Shown: one piece after another, positions 25,156 to 33,805 of the stretch | Layout of the letters: the number at the start of each line of letters is the position of its first letter | How positions within the stretch are numbered: the first letter of the stretch is position 1 | Source: Nitrobacter sp051535235 | GTDB taxonomy: Bacteria > Pseudomonadota > Alphaproteobacteria > Rhizobiales > Xanthobacteraceae | Direction: 5' to 3' | DNA length: 64,000 nucleotides | NCBI RefSeq assembly: GCF_051535235.1 | Contig: NZ_JBPPLZ010000001.1 | Span: 124,001-188,000, forward strand | Translations under genes and position numbers: made by a program | Notes under the pieces: model-generated | What the model was told of the DNA's origin: nothing | The model's input: only the letters and a program-made list of their open reading frames with translations | The model's database searches: none

Positions 25156-25962
25156 TCAGAGATAGCCGGCGACCCGAAGCCGCTCGAACGCGTCTTCGGT
25201 TTCATGATCGAGTGCGCGCCCGGCGCGTTCCGGGATCTTGCTGCCTTCAAGCTCGATCAGGATCTCGTCGATGGTCGAGGCGGTCGAAGCGACGGGGAAA
25301 GTGATGTCGGCATCGCCAAGCGAACGATAGCGTTTGCCGTTCTTGGCCAGATAGAGCGGAATGATCGGAATGTTCTCACGCTTGGTGTAGGCCCAGATGT
25401 CAGCTTCGGTCCAATGCAGGATCGGATGGATACGCAGGTGCGCGCCGGGCGGCGGCGAGGCGTTGAACTGGTCCCAGAATTCCGGCGGCTGGTCGCGCAC
25501 GTCCCATCCGCCCTCCAGGCCGCGCGGCGAAAACACCCGTTCCTTGGCGCGGGTTGCTTCCTCGTCGCGGCGGATGCCGGCGATCAGGCCGTCGAAGCCG
25601 TATTTGTTCAGCGCGAGCTTCAACCCCTCGGTCTTGCGCGCCGCTGACCGCGCGGCCGGCGGCAGCGTCGGGTCGACCGCGTCGATCGGCGGACAGTAAT
25701 CGACCTTGAGATCGAGATCCCACTCCTTGGAATAGCGCTCGCGGAACGCGTACATCTCGGGGAATTTCTTTTCGGTGTCGACATGCAGCGCCGGGAACGG
25801 CACGCGACCGAAGAAGGCCTTGCGCGCCAGCCAGATCATCACGTTGGAGTCCTTGCCGAGCGACCACAGGAGCGCGAGCTTTTTCAACCGGGCGAAGGCT
25901 TCCCGGAAAATGTAGATGCTCTGCGCTTCCAGCGCATCGAGGTGGTCCATTCCAGGCTGCAT
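25156..25962 (-). CDS. cysD: sulfate adenylyltransferase subunit 2
   Basis: Catalytic PP-loop subunit of ATP sulfurylase. 268 residues. PP-loop LLWSLGKDSNVM near residue 33; family stretches LHVDTEKKFPEMYAFRERY and IRRDEEATRAKER. ATG 25962 (MQPGMDHLDALEAQ) chosen; a second ATG lies four codons in. Forms cysD-cysNC, transcribed away from cysG across an AT-rich control region. Confidence 0.95.
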   Translation of the reverse strand: MQPGMDHLDALEAQSIYIFREAFARLKKLALLWSLGKDSNVMIWLARKAFFGRVPFPALHVDTEKKFPEMYAFRERYSKEWDLDLKVDYCPPIDAVDPTLPPAARSAARKTEGLKLALNKYGFDGLIAGIRRDEEATRAKERVFSPRGLEGGWDVRDQPPEFWDQFNASPPPGAHLRIHPILHWTEADIWAYTKRENIPIIPLYLAKNGKRYRSLGDADITFPVASTASTIDEILIELEGSKIPERAGRALDHETEDAFERLRVAGYL

Positions 25963-26092
25963 GGCCTGCTCCTTGCATGCGCGTTACTACACGCGGTCGA
26001 CGGCCAAGCCGCTGATTGTCGACGTCAGCGGCCGCCAAAATGCGGATTTCGGAGGCTGAGAAGATGCATCTCTTCCGTGCGGTATTTGGAAG

Positions 26093-26179
26093 TAGAAAAT
26101 TCTATACTTTCGTAGCCGCATAGAAGAAATAATTTTCTGTTTGATGCGCTTGCAAGATACATAAATAGAAAATAATTTC
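26093..26179. promoter_or_regulatory. AT-rich divergent control region with three short palindromes
   Basis: In the 251-bp gap between cysD and cysG, TAGAA-AA-TTCTA (26093-26104), GAAA-TAAT-TTTC (26126-26137) and GAAA-ATAA-TTTC (26168-26179) stand in DNA far richer in A and T than elsewhere in the window. Centre distances are 33 and 42 bp, about three and four helical turns. Suits an operator for a sulfur-responsive regulator; none is encoded nearby. Confidence 0.5.
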
Positions 26180-26213
26180 AGTCAACCCCGCTGTTGGGGA
26201 GAAGAAGCATCGA

Positions 26214-27644
26214 ATGAAATTCCTTCCGATCTTTCTCGATTCTCGCGCCGGTCCGATCCTTCTGGTCGGAGCGGGCGATCCGGTGCGGGCCAGACTGCGC
26301 CTGCTGCTGGCCGCGGAAGCGCGGGTTCGCTGGCATGCCACCGATGGCGACTTTGCGGTCGCCGGTCTCGATCCTGCCGCCGCATCGCGGATCGAGCGTG
26401 TGGACGACCCCACAACGATCGGGTTGAACGACATCGTCGCGGTGTTCTGCGCGGGCGCCGGCGAGATCGGCATGGCGGTGGCGGCGCGGGCGCGGGCGGC
26501 GGGTTTGCCCGTCAACGTGATGGACGATCCCGCGCATTCGAGTTTCATCGTTCCGGCGATCGTCGATCGTGGCGAGGTCGTGGTGGCGGTCGGCACCGGT
26601 GGTGCCTCGCCGGTGGTGGCGCGCCGCGTGCGCGAACGCATCGAGGCGATGTTGCCGGCGCGGATCGGCGATCTCGCAGCGCTGATCGGGCGCTGGCGCA
26701 GGTCGGTGCACGATCGCATTGCTCATGCGCCATTGCGTCGCCGCTTCTGGGAGCGCGTCGTCGACGGTCCGATCGGCGCTGCGGTTCTTGCCGGCCGCTC
26801 CGACGAGGCCGAAAGCGCGCTGACAGCGATCGCCGATCCATCCGCTTACGCGGGCGAACAGAACTCGCGGCAGGCCGAAGGTCATGTCACACTGGTCGGC
26901 GCCGGGCCGGGCGATCCGGATCTGCTCACCGTCAAGGCGCTGCGCGCGCTGCAGGACGCCGACATTGTCTTCTACGACGAACTGGTTTCGCCGGAAGTCC
27001 TCGATCGCGCCCGCCGCGACGCCGCGCGGGTCCCGGTGGGTCGCCGCGTCGGCAAGCCCGGCATCGGCCAGGACGCGATCAACCGCCTGCTGATCGATGC
27101 GGCGAAGTCAGGGCAGCGGGCCGTGCGCCTCAAGGGCGGCGATCCCTTCATTTTCGGGCGCGGCGGCGAAGAGGTCGAGGCCTTGCGTGAGGCCGGTGTC
27201 GCCTGTTCGGTGGTTCCGGGAATCACGGCCGCGCTCGGCGCGGCTGCGGAATCGGAGGTGCCGCTGACCTTCCGCCACGAGGCGCTGCGCGTCACCTTCC
27301 TCACCGCGCACAAAGCGCGGGATGCGGAGAGCGTGGACTGGTCGGCGCTGACCGACCGGAAGATGACGGTCGTCGTCTACATGGGAATCACGGCGGCCGA
27401 CGCGATTTGTTCCGGCCTGCTCGCGGCGGGCCGTTCGCCGGAAACGCCGGTCGGCGTGTTCGCGCGCGCCACCCGCCCTGATGCGAAAGCCGTCGTCGGC
27501 ACGCTGGATCGCCTGCCCGCGCTGGTTCACCGGATCGACGGCCCCGCGATTCTCGTGATTGGCGACGTGGTTTCGCGCTCCGCGCCGTGGCGCAATTCAA
27601 ACCTGAATTCACTGTTGCAGACATTCCAGATGGCCGCCGAATGA
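26214..27644 (+). CDS. cysG: siroheme synthase (SUMT / precorrin-2 dehydrogenase-ferrochelatase)
   Basis: Makes siroheme, the cofactor of sulfite and nitrite reductases. The N-terminal half (1-205) is the dehydrogenase/ferrochelatase part (LPIFLDSRAGPILLVGAG, DDPAHSSFIVPAIVDRG); the C-terminal half is uroporphyrinogen-III methyltransferase (VTLVGAGPGDPDLLTVKALR, RLKGGDPFIFGRGGEE, PGITAALGAAA). 476 residues, normal. Strong GGGAGAAG site before ATG 26214. Its stop overlaps the cysH start (ATGA). In many relatives a DUF2849 gene and sulfite reductase follow; here they do not. Confidence 0.95.
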   Translation: MKFLPIFLDSRAGPILLVGAGDPVRARLRLLLAAEARVRWHATDGDFAVAGLDPAAASRIERVDDPTTIGLNDIVAVFCAGAGEIGMAVAARARAAGLPVNVMDDPAHSSFIVPAIVDRGEVVVAVGTGGASPVVARRVRERIEAMLPARIGDLAALIGRWRRSVHDRIAHAPLRRRFWERVVDGPIGAAVLAGRSDEAESALTAIADPSAYAGEQNSRQAEGHVTLVGAGPGDPDLLTVKALRALQDADIVFYDELVSPEVLDRARRDAARVPVGRRVGKPGIGQDAINRLLIDAAKSGQRAVRLKGGDPFIFGRGGEEVEALREAGVACSVVPGITAALGAAAESEVPLTFRHEALRVTFLTAHKARDAESVDWSALTDRKMTVVVYMGITAADAICSGLLAAGRSPETPVGVFARATRPDAKAVVGTLDRLPALVHRIDGPAILVIGDVVSRSAPWRNSNLNSLLQTFQMAAE

Positions 27645-28378
27645 CGTCTTCGCCCGACAACAAAAGTACCGCGGCAAGAGTGGCTTCGGTGCTGCCGTCC
27701 GCATCGATGCTGAACGATACGCTTCGCGACGCCTCGCCTGCGGACGTGATCACCGCGGCGCTGCGCACGATCGGGCGCGACCGGCTGGCGCTGGTGTCGT
27801 CATTTGGTACAGAGTCGGCGGCGCTTCTGAAGGTGATGGCGGACGTCGATCCGGCCATTCCCGTGATCTTCCTCGACACCGGATGGCTGTTCGAGGAGAC
27901 GCTCGCCTATCGCGACACGTTGATCGCCGCGCTCGGCCTGAAAGACGTTCGCTCCATTCAACCGTCCGAGGATGCGCTGACGCGCGAGGACGCCGCTCGC
28001 GAGTTATGGCTCTCCGATCCGGATGCCTGCTGCCGCATCCGGAAAATGGAGCCGCTGGCGCGCGCGCTTACGCCGTTCGACGCCTGGATCAACGGCCGCA
28101 AGCGGTTTCAAGGCGGCCTGCGCGCCGACATTCCGGTGGTCGAGGATGACGGGGCGCGGCTGAAATTCAATCCGTTCGCGAACGCCTCACGCGCCGACAT
28201 CGAGGCGATCTATGCGTCGGCGAAGCTGCCGCCGCATCCGCTCGTCGCATCGGGATTCCTTTCCGTCGGCTGCATGCCATGCACATCGCGCGCCAGCGCC
28301 GATGAAGATGCGCGCGCCGGCCGCTGGCGCGGCAGAGGCAAGACGGAATGCGGCATCCACACGATGAAGACTTCGTAG
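27641..28378 (+). CDS. cysH: phosphoadenylyl/adenylyl-sulfate reductase
   Basis: Reduces activated sulfate to sulfite. 245 residues from ATG 27641, which overlaps the cysG stop. PP-loop-like SSFGTESAALLK near residue 48, then DTGWLFEET. Cysteine pairs DACCRIRK and GCMPCTSR are the [4Fe-4S] ligands of the assimilatory APS-reductase type, and ECGIHT at the end carries the catalytic Cys. So APS is the likely substrate. The first 35 residues are variable. Confidence 0.92.
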   Translation: MTSSPDNKSTAARVASVLPSASMLNDTLRDASPADVITAALRTIGRDRLALVSSFGTESAALLKVMADVDPAIPVIFLDTGWLFEETLAYRDTLIAALGLKDVRSIQPSEDALTREDAARELWLSDPDACCRIRKMEPLARALTPFDAWINGRKRFQGGLRADIPVVEDDGARLKFNPFANASRADIEAIYASAKLPPHPLVASGFLSVGCMPCTSRASADEDARAGRWRGRGKTECGIHTMKTS

Positions 28379-28498
28379 TGGAATGACCCTGCGTCGCCGC
28401 AAACATTGAAATGTGGTTTCGTTGACTTGAAGCTGCCGTTTGACGAGTTTCATCAGTCCGCGGCGATGATCGCGCGAGCGGGCCTTATGGAGATGAAA

Positions 28499-29488
28499 AT
28501 GCTTCGTCGTAGCTTTATGGTCTTGGCGGGATTGATATGGGCAGGCTCTGCATACGCGGCCGACGTCTCGCTGTTGAATGTTTCATACGATCCGACGCGT
28601 GAACTCTATGTCGATTTCAACAAGGCGTTCGCCGCGCACTATCAGAAGGAAACCGGCAAGAGCGTCGAGATCAAGCAATCCCACGGCGGGTCGGGAAAGC
28701 AGGCGCGTTCGGTGATCGACGGCCTGCAGGCAGATGTCGTCACCCTGGCGCTCGCCTATGACATTGACGCCATCGCCGAGCGCGGGTTGCTGGCCAAGGA
28801 CTGGCAGAAGCGGCTGCCGCGGAACTCCTCACCCTATACGTCGACGATCGTCTTCCTGGTGCGCACGGGCAATCCGAAGGGCATCAAGGACTGGGACGAT
28901 CTGATCAAGCCGGGCGTCAGCGTCATTACGCCGAATCCGAAGACCTCCGGCGGCGCGCGCTGGAATTATCTGGCGGCGTGGGGCTATGCGCTGAAGAAAT
29001 TCGGTGGAGAGGACAAGGCAAGACAATTTGTCGCCGATATCTACAAGCACGTTCCGGTGCTTGATACCGGCGCGCGCGGCTCGACCGTCACCTTCGTCGA
29101 GCGCGGCGTCGGCGATGTGCTGCTCGCCTGGGAGAACGAAGCCTTTCTCGCGCTCAAGGAATTCGGAAAGGACAAGTTCGAGATCGTGGTGCCCTCTATC
29201 TCCATTCTGGCGGAACCGCCTGTTGCCGTTGTCGACAAAGTGGTGGACAAGAAGGGTACGCGCGCCGTTGCCGAAGCGTATCTGAAGTACTGGTATACTT
29301 CGGATGCGCAGGAGATCGCGGCGCGGAATTTCTACCGTCCCACCGATCCCGACATCATCAAGAAGTATGCCGATGCCTTTCCCAAGGTTGAACTGTTCAA
29401 GATCGACGACGTGTTCGGCGGCTGGACCAAGGCGCAAAAGGTCCATTTCGGCGAGGGCGGCATCTTCGATCAGATCTACAAGAACTGA
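28499..29488 (+). CDS. sbp: sulfate ABC transporter substrate-binding protein
   Basis: Periplasmic sulfate/thiosulfate-binding protein. Signal peptide MLRRSFMVLAGLIWAGSAYA, mature start at ADVSLLNVSYDPTRELY, the family's N-terminal motif. Other signatures: QSHGGSGKQARSVIDGL, ADVVTLALAYDID and NPKTSGGARWNYL. ATG 28499 chosen because GGAG lies 6 nt upstream; earlier in-frame ATGs at 28487 and 28493 would spoil the signal peptide. 329 residues. First of the sbp-cysT-cysW-cysA transport genes. Could equally be called cysP. Confidence 0.94.
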   Translation: MLRRSFMVLAGLIWAGSAYAADVSLLNVSYDPTRELYVDFNKAFAAHYQKETGKSVEIKQSHGGSGKQARSVIDGLQADVVTLALAYDIDAIAERGLLAKDWQKRLPRNSSPYTSTIVFLVRTGNPKGIKDWDDLIKPGVSVITPNPKTSGGARWNYLAAWGYALKKFGGEDKARQFVADIYKHVPVLDTGARGSTVTFVERGVGDVLLAWENEAFLALKEFGKDKFEIVVPSISILAEPPVAVVDKVVDKKGTRAVAEAYLKYWYTSDAQEIAARNFYRPTDPDIIKKYADAFPKVELFKIDDVFGGWTKAQKVHFGEGGIFDQIYKN

Positions 29489-29512
29489 TGCGACGGGGCG
29501 GAGCGGGGCAAC

Positions 29513-30349
29513 GTGAAAGGAGGATCGGGACGACGACGGACCTTGCCGGGATTCGGCCTCACCATGGGGCTGACGCTGACATGGCTTTCGATCATCATCC
29601 TGATTCCCCTTGCGGGTCTGTTTCTCAAGTCGTTCGAATTGAGCCTCGCCCAGTTCGTTGACATCGTCACCAGCCGGCGAACGTTGAATGCGCTGAAGAT
29701 TTCATTTGGGCTCGCGTTTCTCGCCGCGCTCGTAAATCTGGTGATGGGCGGCATTATCGTCTGGGCGCTGGTCCGCTATCGCTTTCCGGGCCGCCGCATC
29801 TTCGATGCGATCGTCGACGTGCCGTTCGCGTTGCCGACCGCCGTTGCGGGAATCGCGCTGACGACGCTGTTCGCGCAGAACGGCTGGCTCGGCGCGCCGC
29901 TGGCTGAGCTCGGCATCAAGGTGTCGTTCACGCCGCTCGGCATTTTCGTCGCGATGGTGTTTATCGGCATTCCCTTCGTGGTTCGCACCGTGCAGCCGGT
30001 GCTGATCGATCTCGATCCGGAGATCGAGGAGGCAGCCGCGAGCCTCGGCGCCAACCGCTGGCAGACGGTGTCCCGCGTCATTCTGCCGAGCCTTCTGCCC
30101 GCGCTACTGACGGGCTTTGCGCTCGCATTCGCGCGCGCGGTCGGCGAATACGGTTCGGTGATCTTCATCGCCGGCAACTTGCCGAACGTGTCGGAGATCG
30201 CGCCGCTGCTGATCGTGATCCGGCTGTCCGAATTCCGCTACGCCGACGCGACGGCGATCGCTGTCGTGATGCTGGTAGTGGCGTTCCTGGTCATCTTCCT
30301 CGTCAACCGCATGCAACGCTGGGCGCAGCTACGCGTGCCGGCGCATTGA
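29513..30349 (+). CDS. cysT: sulfate ABC transporter permease CysT
   Basis: One of two inner-membrane subunits for sulfate/thiosulfate import. 278 residues with six predicted helices, beginning after GRRRTLPGFGLTMGL. The EAA loop reads EEAAASLGANRWQTVSRVIL. GTG 29513 start follows a G-rich stretch. 24 bp after sbp and 12 bp before cysW, so one operon. Confidence 0.94.
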   Translation: MKGGSGRRRTLPGFGLTMGLTLTWLSIIILIPLAGLFLKSFELSLAQFVDIVTSRRTLNALKISFGLAFLAALVNLVMGGIIVWALVRYRFPGRRIFDAIVDVPFALPTAVAGIALTTLFAQNGWLGAPLAELGIKVSFTPLGIFVAMVFIGIPFVVRTVQPVLIDLDPEIEEAAASLGANRWQTVSRVILPSLLPALLTGFALAFARAVGEYGSVIFIAGNLPNVSEIAPLLIVIRLSEFRYADATAIAVVMLVVAFLVIFLVNRMQRWAQLRVPAH

Positions 30350-30361
30350 GAGGCGACGTCG

Positions 30362-31231
30362 ATGCCTGAAACCGCGATCGCGGTGCCGCTTGAGCGGACC
30401 GATGCCCGCTCTGAACCGCGCTGGGTGCGTGGTCTGCTGATCGGCGTCACCGTCCTGTTTCTCACGATGTTCATCGTGCTGCCGCTGGTGATCGTGTTTG
30501 CGGAAGCGTTCGCCAGAGGGACCTACGCCTATCTCGCCGCGCTTGCCGACCCTGAAGCCCTGTCGGCGATCAGGCTGACATTGATAGTTGCGGTGATTTC
30601 GGTTGGCCTCAACCTGGTGTTCGGGCTGATTGCCGCCTGGGCGATCGCGAAATTCGAATTCCGGGGAAAGACGCTCCTGATCTCGCTGGTCGATCTTCCG
30701 TTCTCGGTGAGCCCTGTCATCTCCGGTCTGGTGTTCGTGCTGTTGTTCGGCGCGCAGGGCTTTCTCGGGCCCTGGCTGCAGGATCACGACATTCAGCTCC
30801 TGTTCGCGCTGCCGGGCATCGCGCTGGCGACGACCTTCGTGACCTTTCCCTTCGTATCGCGCGCGCTGATCCCGCTGATGCAGGAGCAGGGGACGGCGGA
30901 GGAGGAAGCGGCGCTGTCGCTTGGCGCTTCGGGATTGCAGACCTTCTTCCGCGTCACGCTGCCGAACATCAAGTGGGGCCTGCTCTACGGCGTGCTGCTC
31001 TGCAATGCGCGCGCCATGGGCGAGTTCGGCGCGGTGTCCGTCGTATCCGGGCACATCCGCGGCGAGACCAACACCATGCCGCTGCTGGTCGAAATCCTCT
31101 ACAACGAATATCAATTCGTATCGGCGTTCGCGATCGCCTCGCTGCTGGCGCTGCTGGCGCTGGTCACGCTGGTGGCGAAGACTATTCTCGAACGGCATCT
31201 CGACGAAGGGCAACGACCGAGTGAGCATTGA
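30362..31231 (+). CDS. cysW: sulfate ABC transporter permease CysW
   Basis: Second permease subunit, 289 residues, six helices. EAA loop EEEAALSLGASGLQTFFRVT; the typical late stretch ARAMGEFGAVSVVSGHIRG is present. Its 3' end overlaps cysA by 11 bp, suggesting coupled translation. Confidence 0.94.
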   Translation: MPETAIAVPLERTDARSEPRWVRGLLIGVTVLFLTMFIVLPLVIVFAEAFARGTYAYLAALADPEALSAIRLTLIVAVISVGLNLVFGLIAAWAIAKFEFRGKTLLISLVDLPFSVSPVISGLVFVLLFGAQGFLGPWLQDHDIQLLFALPGIALATTFVTFPFVSRALIPLMQEQGTAEEEAALSLGASGLQTFFRVTLPNIKWGLLYGVLLCNARAMGEFGAVSVVSGHIRGETNTMPLLVEILYNEYQFVSAFAIASLLALLALVTLVAKTILERHLDEGQRPSEH

Positions 31232-32270
31232 AGTCCGCAATATCGTGAAAAAGTTCGGGGACTTCGCCGCGCTGGACCACGTCGATCTCACGGTGCCGCA
31301 TGGCGAGCTGATGGCGCTGCTCGGCCCGTCGGGGTCCGGCAAGACCACGCTGCTGCGCATCATCGCCGGGCTGGACTGGCCGGATTCCGGAGAGGTCGCC
31401 TTCGACGGCGAGAACGCGTTGTCGCGCGCGCCCGGCGAGCGCAGCGTCGGCTTCGTGTTCCAGCATTACGCGCTGTTCCGCCACATGACGGTGTTCGAGA
31501 ACGTCGCGTTCGGTCTGCGCGTGCAGCCTCGTTCCGTTCGCAAGGACGAAGCCGCCATCCGCTCGCGGGTCAAGGAGCTGCTGGACCTGGTCCAGCTCGA
31601 CTGGCTGTCCAGCCGCTATCCGAGCCAGCTTTCGGGCGGCCAGCGTCAGCGCATTGCGCTCGCGCGCGCGCTGGCGATCGAGCCGCGCGTGCTGCTGCTC
31701 GACGAGCCGTTCGGCGCGCTCGACGCCAAGGTGCGCAAGGAATTGCGGACCTGGCTGCGCTCGCTGCACGAGGAAATCAACGTCACCTCCATCTTCGTGA
31801 CCCACGATCAGGAGGAGGCGCTCGAGGTCGCCAATAGCGTGGTGGTGATGGACAAGGGGCGCATCGAGCAGATCGGAACGCCGACCGACGTCTATGACAA
31901 TCCGCAGACGGCGTTCGTGCACGGCTTCATCGGTGAGTCCATCGTTCTGCCGGTCGAGGTTCATGACGGTTCGGTCCGCCTCGGTGAGACGCCGCTGAAT
32001 ATCGCCGCCGAGCGCGGCAGATCGGGGCCGTCAAAACTGTTTGTTCGCCGCCACGACATGCAGATCAGCCCGCCGGGCTGGGGTGGTCTCGAAGGCACCG
32101 TGCGGCGGGTGCGGACCTTCGGCCCGATTCAGCGGGCCGACATCGCCGTGTCCGGCAGCCGGGGCGAAACCCTCATTGAAATCGACGTGCCGCGCGATCG
32201 CGAGCTTCGCGACGGCGAGGTCGTCGGTTTGCAGCCGCGGCGCTATCGCATTTTCGCGGACCCGACCTGA
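31221..32270 (+). CDS. cysA: sulfate ABC transporter ATP-binding protein CysA
   Basis: ATPase of sulfate/thiosulfate import. Start GTG 31221 (MSIEVRNIVKKFGDFAAL) with GAAGGG upstream, overlapping cysW; the same frame is open further upstream inside cysW but that is not real. Walker A GPSGSGKTT, Q-loop VFQHYALF, signature LSGGQRQR, Walker B VLLLDEPFGALD, H-loop VTHD. A C-terminal TOBE-like domain follows from about 235. 349 residues. Confidence 0.95.
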   Translation: MSIEVRNIVKKFGDFAALDHVDLTVPHGELMALLGPSGSGKTTLLRIIAGLDWPDSGEVAFDGENALSRAPGERSVGFVFQHYALFRHMTVFENVAFGLRVQPRSVRKDEAAIRSRVKELLDLVQLDWLSSRYPSQLSGGQRQRIALARALAIEPRVLLLDEPFGALDAKVRKELRTWLRSLHEEINVTSIFVTHDQEEALEVANSVVVMDKGRIEQIGTPTDVYDNPQTAFVHGFIGESIVLPVEVHDGSVRLGETPLNIAAERGRSGPSKLFVRRHDMQISPPGWGGLEGTVRRVRTFGPIQRADIAVSGSRGETLIEIDVPRDRELRDGEVVGLQPRRYRIFADPT

Positions 32271-32331
32271 GATCGTTCACCTTTCAGCCACGGTTGGTGT
32301 GCAACAACTGCGCGTGATTGGGGAATTATGA

Positions 32332-32841
32332 ATGATCCGTATCTTTGCCGCGATTCTTGGCCTTACGATGTTGGCCGGATGCACCGCCGTGGAAAATGCA
32401 GTTCCGGAGCAGCCGGCATTTTATCTCGACATGGCCCATGGCGGAGCGAAGCTGGATCCGGTGGTGGCGGCGTCCATGATTTCCGGCTATCGCGCCAATA
32501 ACGGACTCGGGCCCGTGGCTGTCGATCCGGAATTGATGAAGGTCGCCGAAACGCAATCGATGGTGATGGCCAAGCGCAACAAGATGGACCACGACATCGC
32601 CGGCACGTTGCCGAGGCGGCTGGCGGCGGCAGGCTATCCGGCAAAACTGGCGGTCGAAAATATCGGCGCCGGTTACCATACCCTCGCCGAGGCGTTTTCA
32701 GGCTGGCGCGATTCGCCGCCTCACCGGGCGAACATGCTGAAGAACGGCGTCACAAAACTGGGCATCGCCGCGACCTATGCTCCGGACAGCAAGTACAAGG
32801 TGTTCTGGACGCTCGTTCTCGCCTCCCCGGATGAGCGATAA
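32332..32841 (+). CDS. CAP-domain (SCP/PR1) lipoprotein
   Basis: Signal peptide with lipobox LAGC (Cys about residue 18), so a lipid-anchored envelope protein. The CAP domain covers about 35-165: MISGYRANNGLGPV, MKVAETQSMVMAKRNKMDHD, AVENIGAGYHT, FSGWRDSPPHRANML and TYAPDSKYKVFWTLVLA. Putative CAP active-site His and Glu residues are retained. Ligand unknown. Follows the cysA stop by 61 bp but need not share its function. A second CAP protein is at 52983. Confidence 0.85.
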   Translation: MIRIFAAILGLTMLAGCTAVENAVPEQPAFYLDMAHGGAKLDPVVAASMISGYRANNGLGPVAVDPELMKVAETQSMVMAKRNKMDHDIAGTLPRRLAAAGYPAKLAVENIGAGYHTLAEAFSGWRDSPPHRANMLKNGVTKLGIAATYAPDSKYKVFWTLVLASPDER

Positions 32842-32971
32842 CCCTGGCGTGAAGCGCGTCGCCGTCTGCGGTGATTGACGCCAGCGTGAACCAGCGCCAC
32901 GCTGCGGCCTCGAGCGACCTTGCGCGCTCGGAAGACGTCGGGACAGGAGAAGGCTCCGACAGGAGACAACA

Positions 32972-33760
32972 ATGACGAAACTGAAAGGCAAAACCGCGGT
33001 CGTCACTGGCTCGACCAGCGGCATAGGCCTCGCCTACGCCCGCGCTTTCGCCGGCGCCGGCGCCAATGTCGTGATCAACGGATTCGGCGCGGCCGCCGAT
33101 ATCGAGAAGGAGCGCTCCGCCATCGAGAGCGAGTTCAAGGTCGGGGCGGCCTATTCGCCGGCCGACATGACCAGGCCGGACGAGATCGCGGGCATGATCG
33201 CGCTCGGCGAGACGTCCTTCGGCGCGGTCGATATCCTCGTCAACAATGCGGGCATCCAGTTCGTCGCGCCGATCGAGGAGTTTCCGCGCGAGAAATGGGA
33301 CGCGATCATCGCCATCAACCTGTCGTCGGCGTTTCACACCATCCGCGCCGCCGTTCCCGGCATGAAGCAACGCGGCTGGGGCCGCATCATCAATACCGCC
33401 TCGGCGCATTCGCTGGTGGCCTCGCCTTTCAAATCGGCCTATGTCGCCGCAAAGCACGGCATCGCCGGTCTCACCAAGACGGTGGCGCTGGAGCTTGCGG
33501 CTCACAAGATCACCTGCAACTGCATTAGTCCGGGTTATGTCTGGACGCCGCTGGTCGAGAAGCAGATTCCCGACACCATGAAGGCGCGCGGCATGACAAA
33601 AGAGCAGGTCATCAACGACGTGCTGCTCGCGGCGCAGCCGACCAAGCAGTTCGTCACCGTGGAGCAGGTCGCAGCTCTGGCACTTTATCTGTGCGGCGAC
33701 GATGCCGCGCAGATCACCGGCAGCAATCTGTCGATCGATGGCGGCTGGACGGCTGCGTGA
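32972..33760 (+). CDS. 3-hydroxybutyrate dehydrogenase
   Basis: Short-chain dehydrogenase, 262 residues, oxidising (R)-3-hydroxybutyrate to acetoacetate during polyhydroxybutyrate use. TGSTSGIG cofactor motif at 12-19, NNAG at 90-93, catalytic Ser in TASAHSLVAS, YVAAKHG for Tyr/Lys, and CISPGYVWTPLVEKQIP, which is characteristic of this enzyme. AGGAG lies 7 nt before ATG 32972. Usually named bdhA or hbdH. Confidence 0.9.
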   Translation: MTKLKGKTAVVTGSTSGIGLAYARAFAGAGANVVINGFGAAADIEKERSAIESEFKVGAAYSPADMTRPDEIAGMIALGETSFGAVDILVNNAGIQFVAPIEEFPREKWDAIIAINLSSAFHTIRAAVPGMKQRGWGRIINTASAHSLVASPFKSAYVAAKHGIAGLTKTVALELAAHKITCNCISPGYVWTPLVEKQIPDTMKARGMTKEQVINDVLLAAQPTKQFVTVEQVAALALYLCGDDAAQITGSNLSIDGGWTAA

Positions 33761-33805
33761 TTTTTCCTTCTCCCGCACGGGAAGAGGGAAAGATTCCGAA
33801 AGTGC

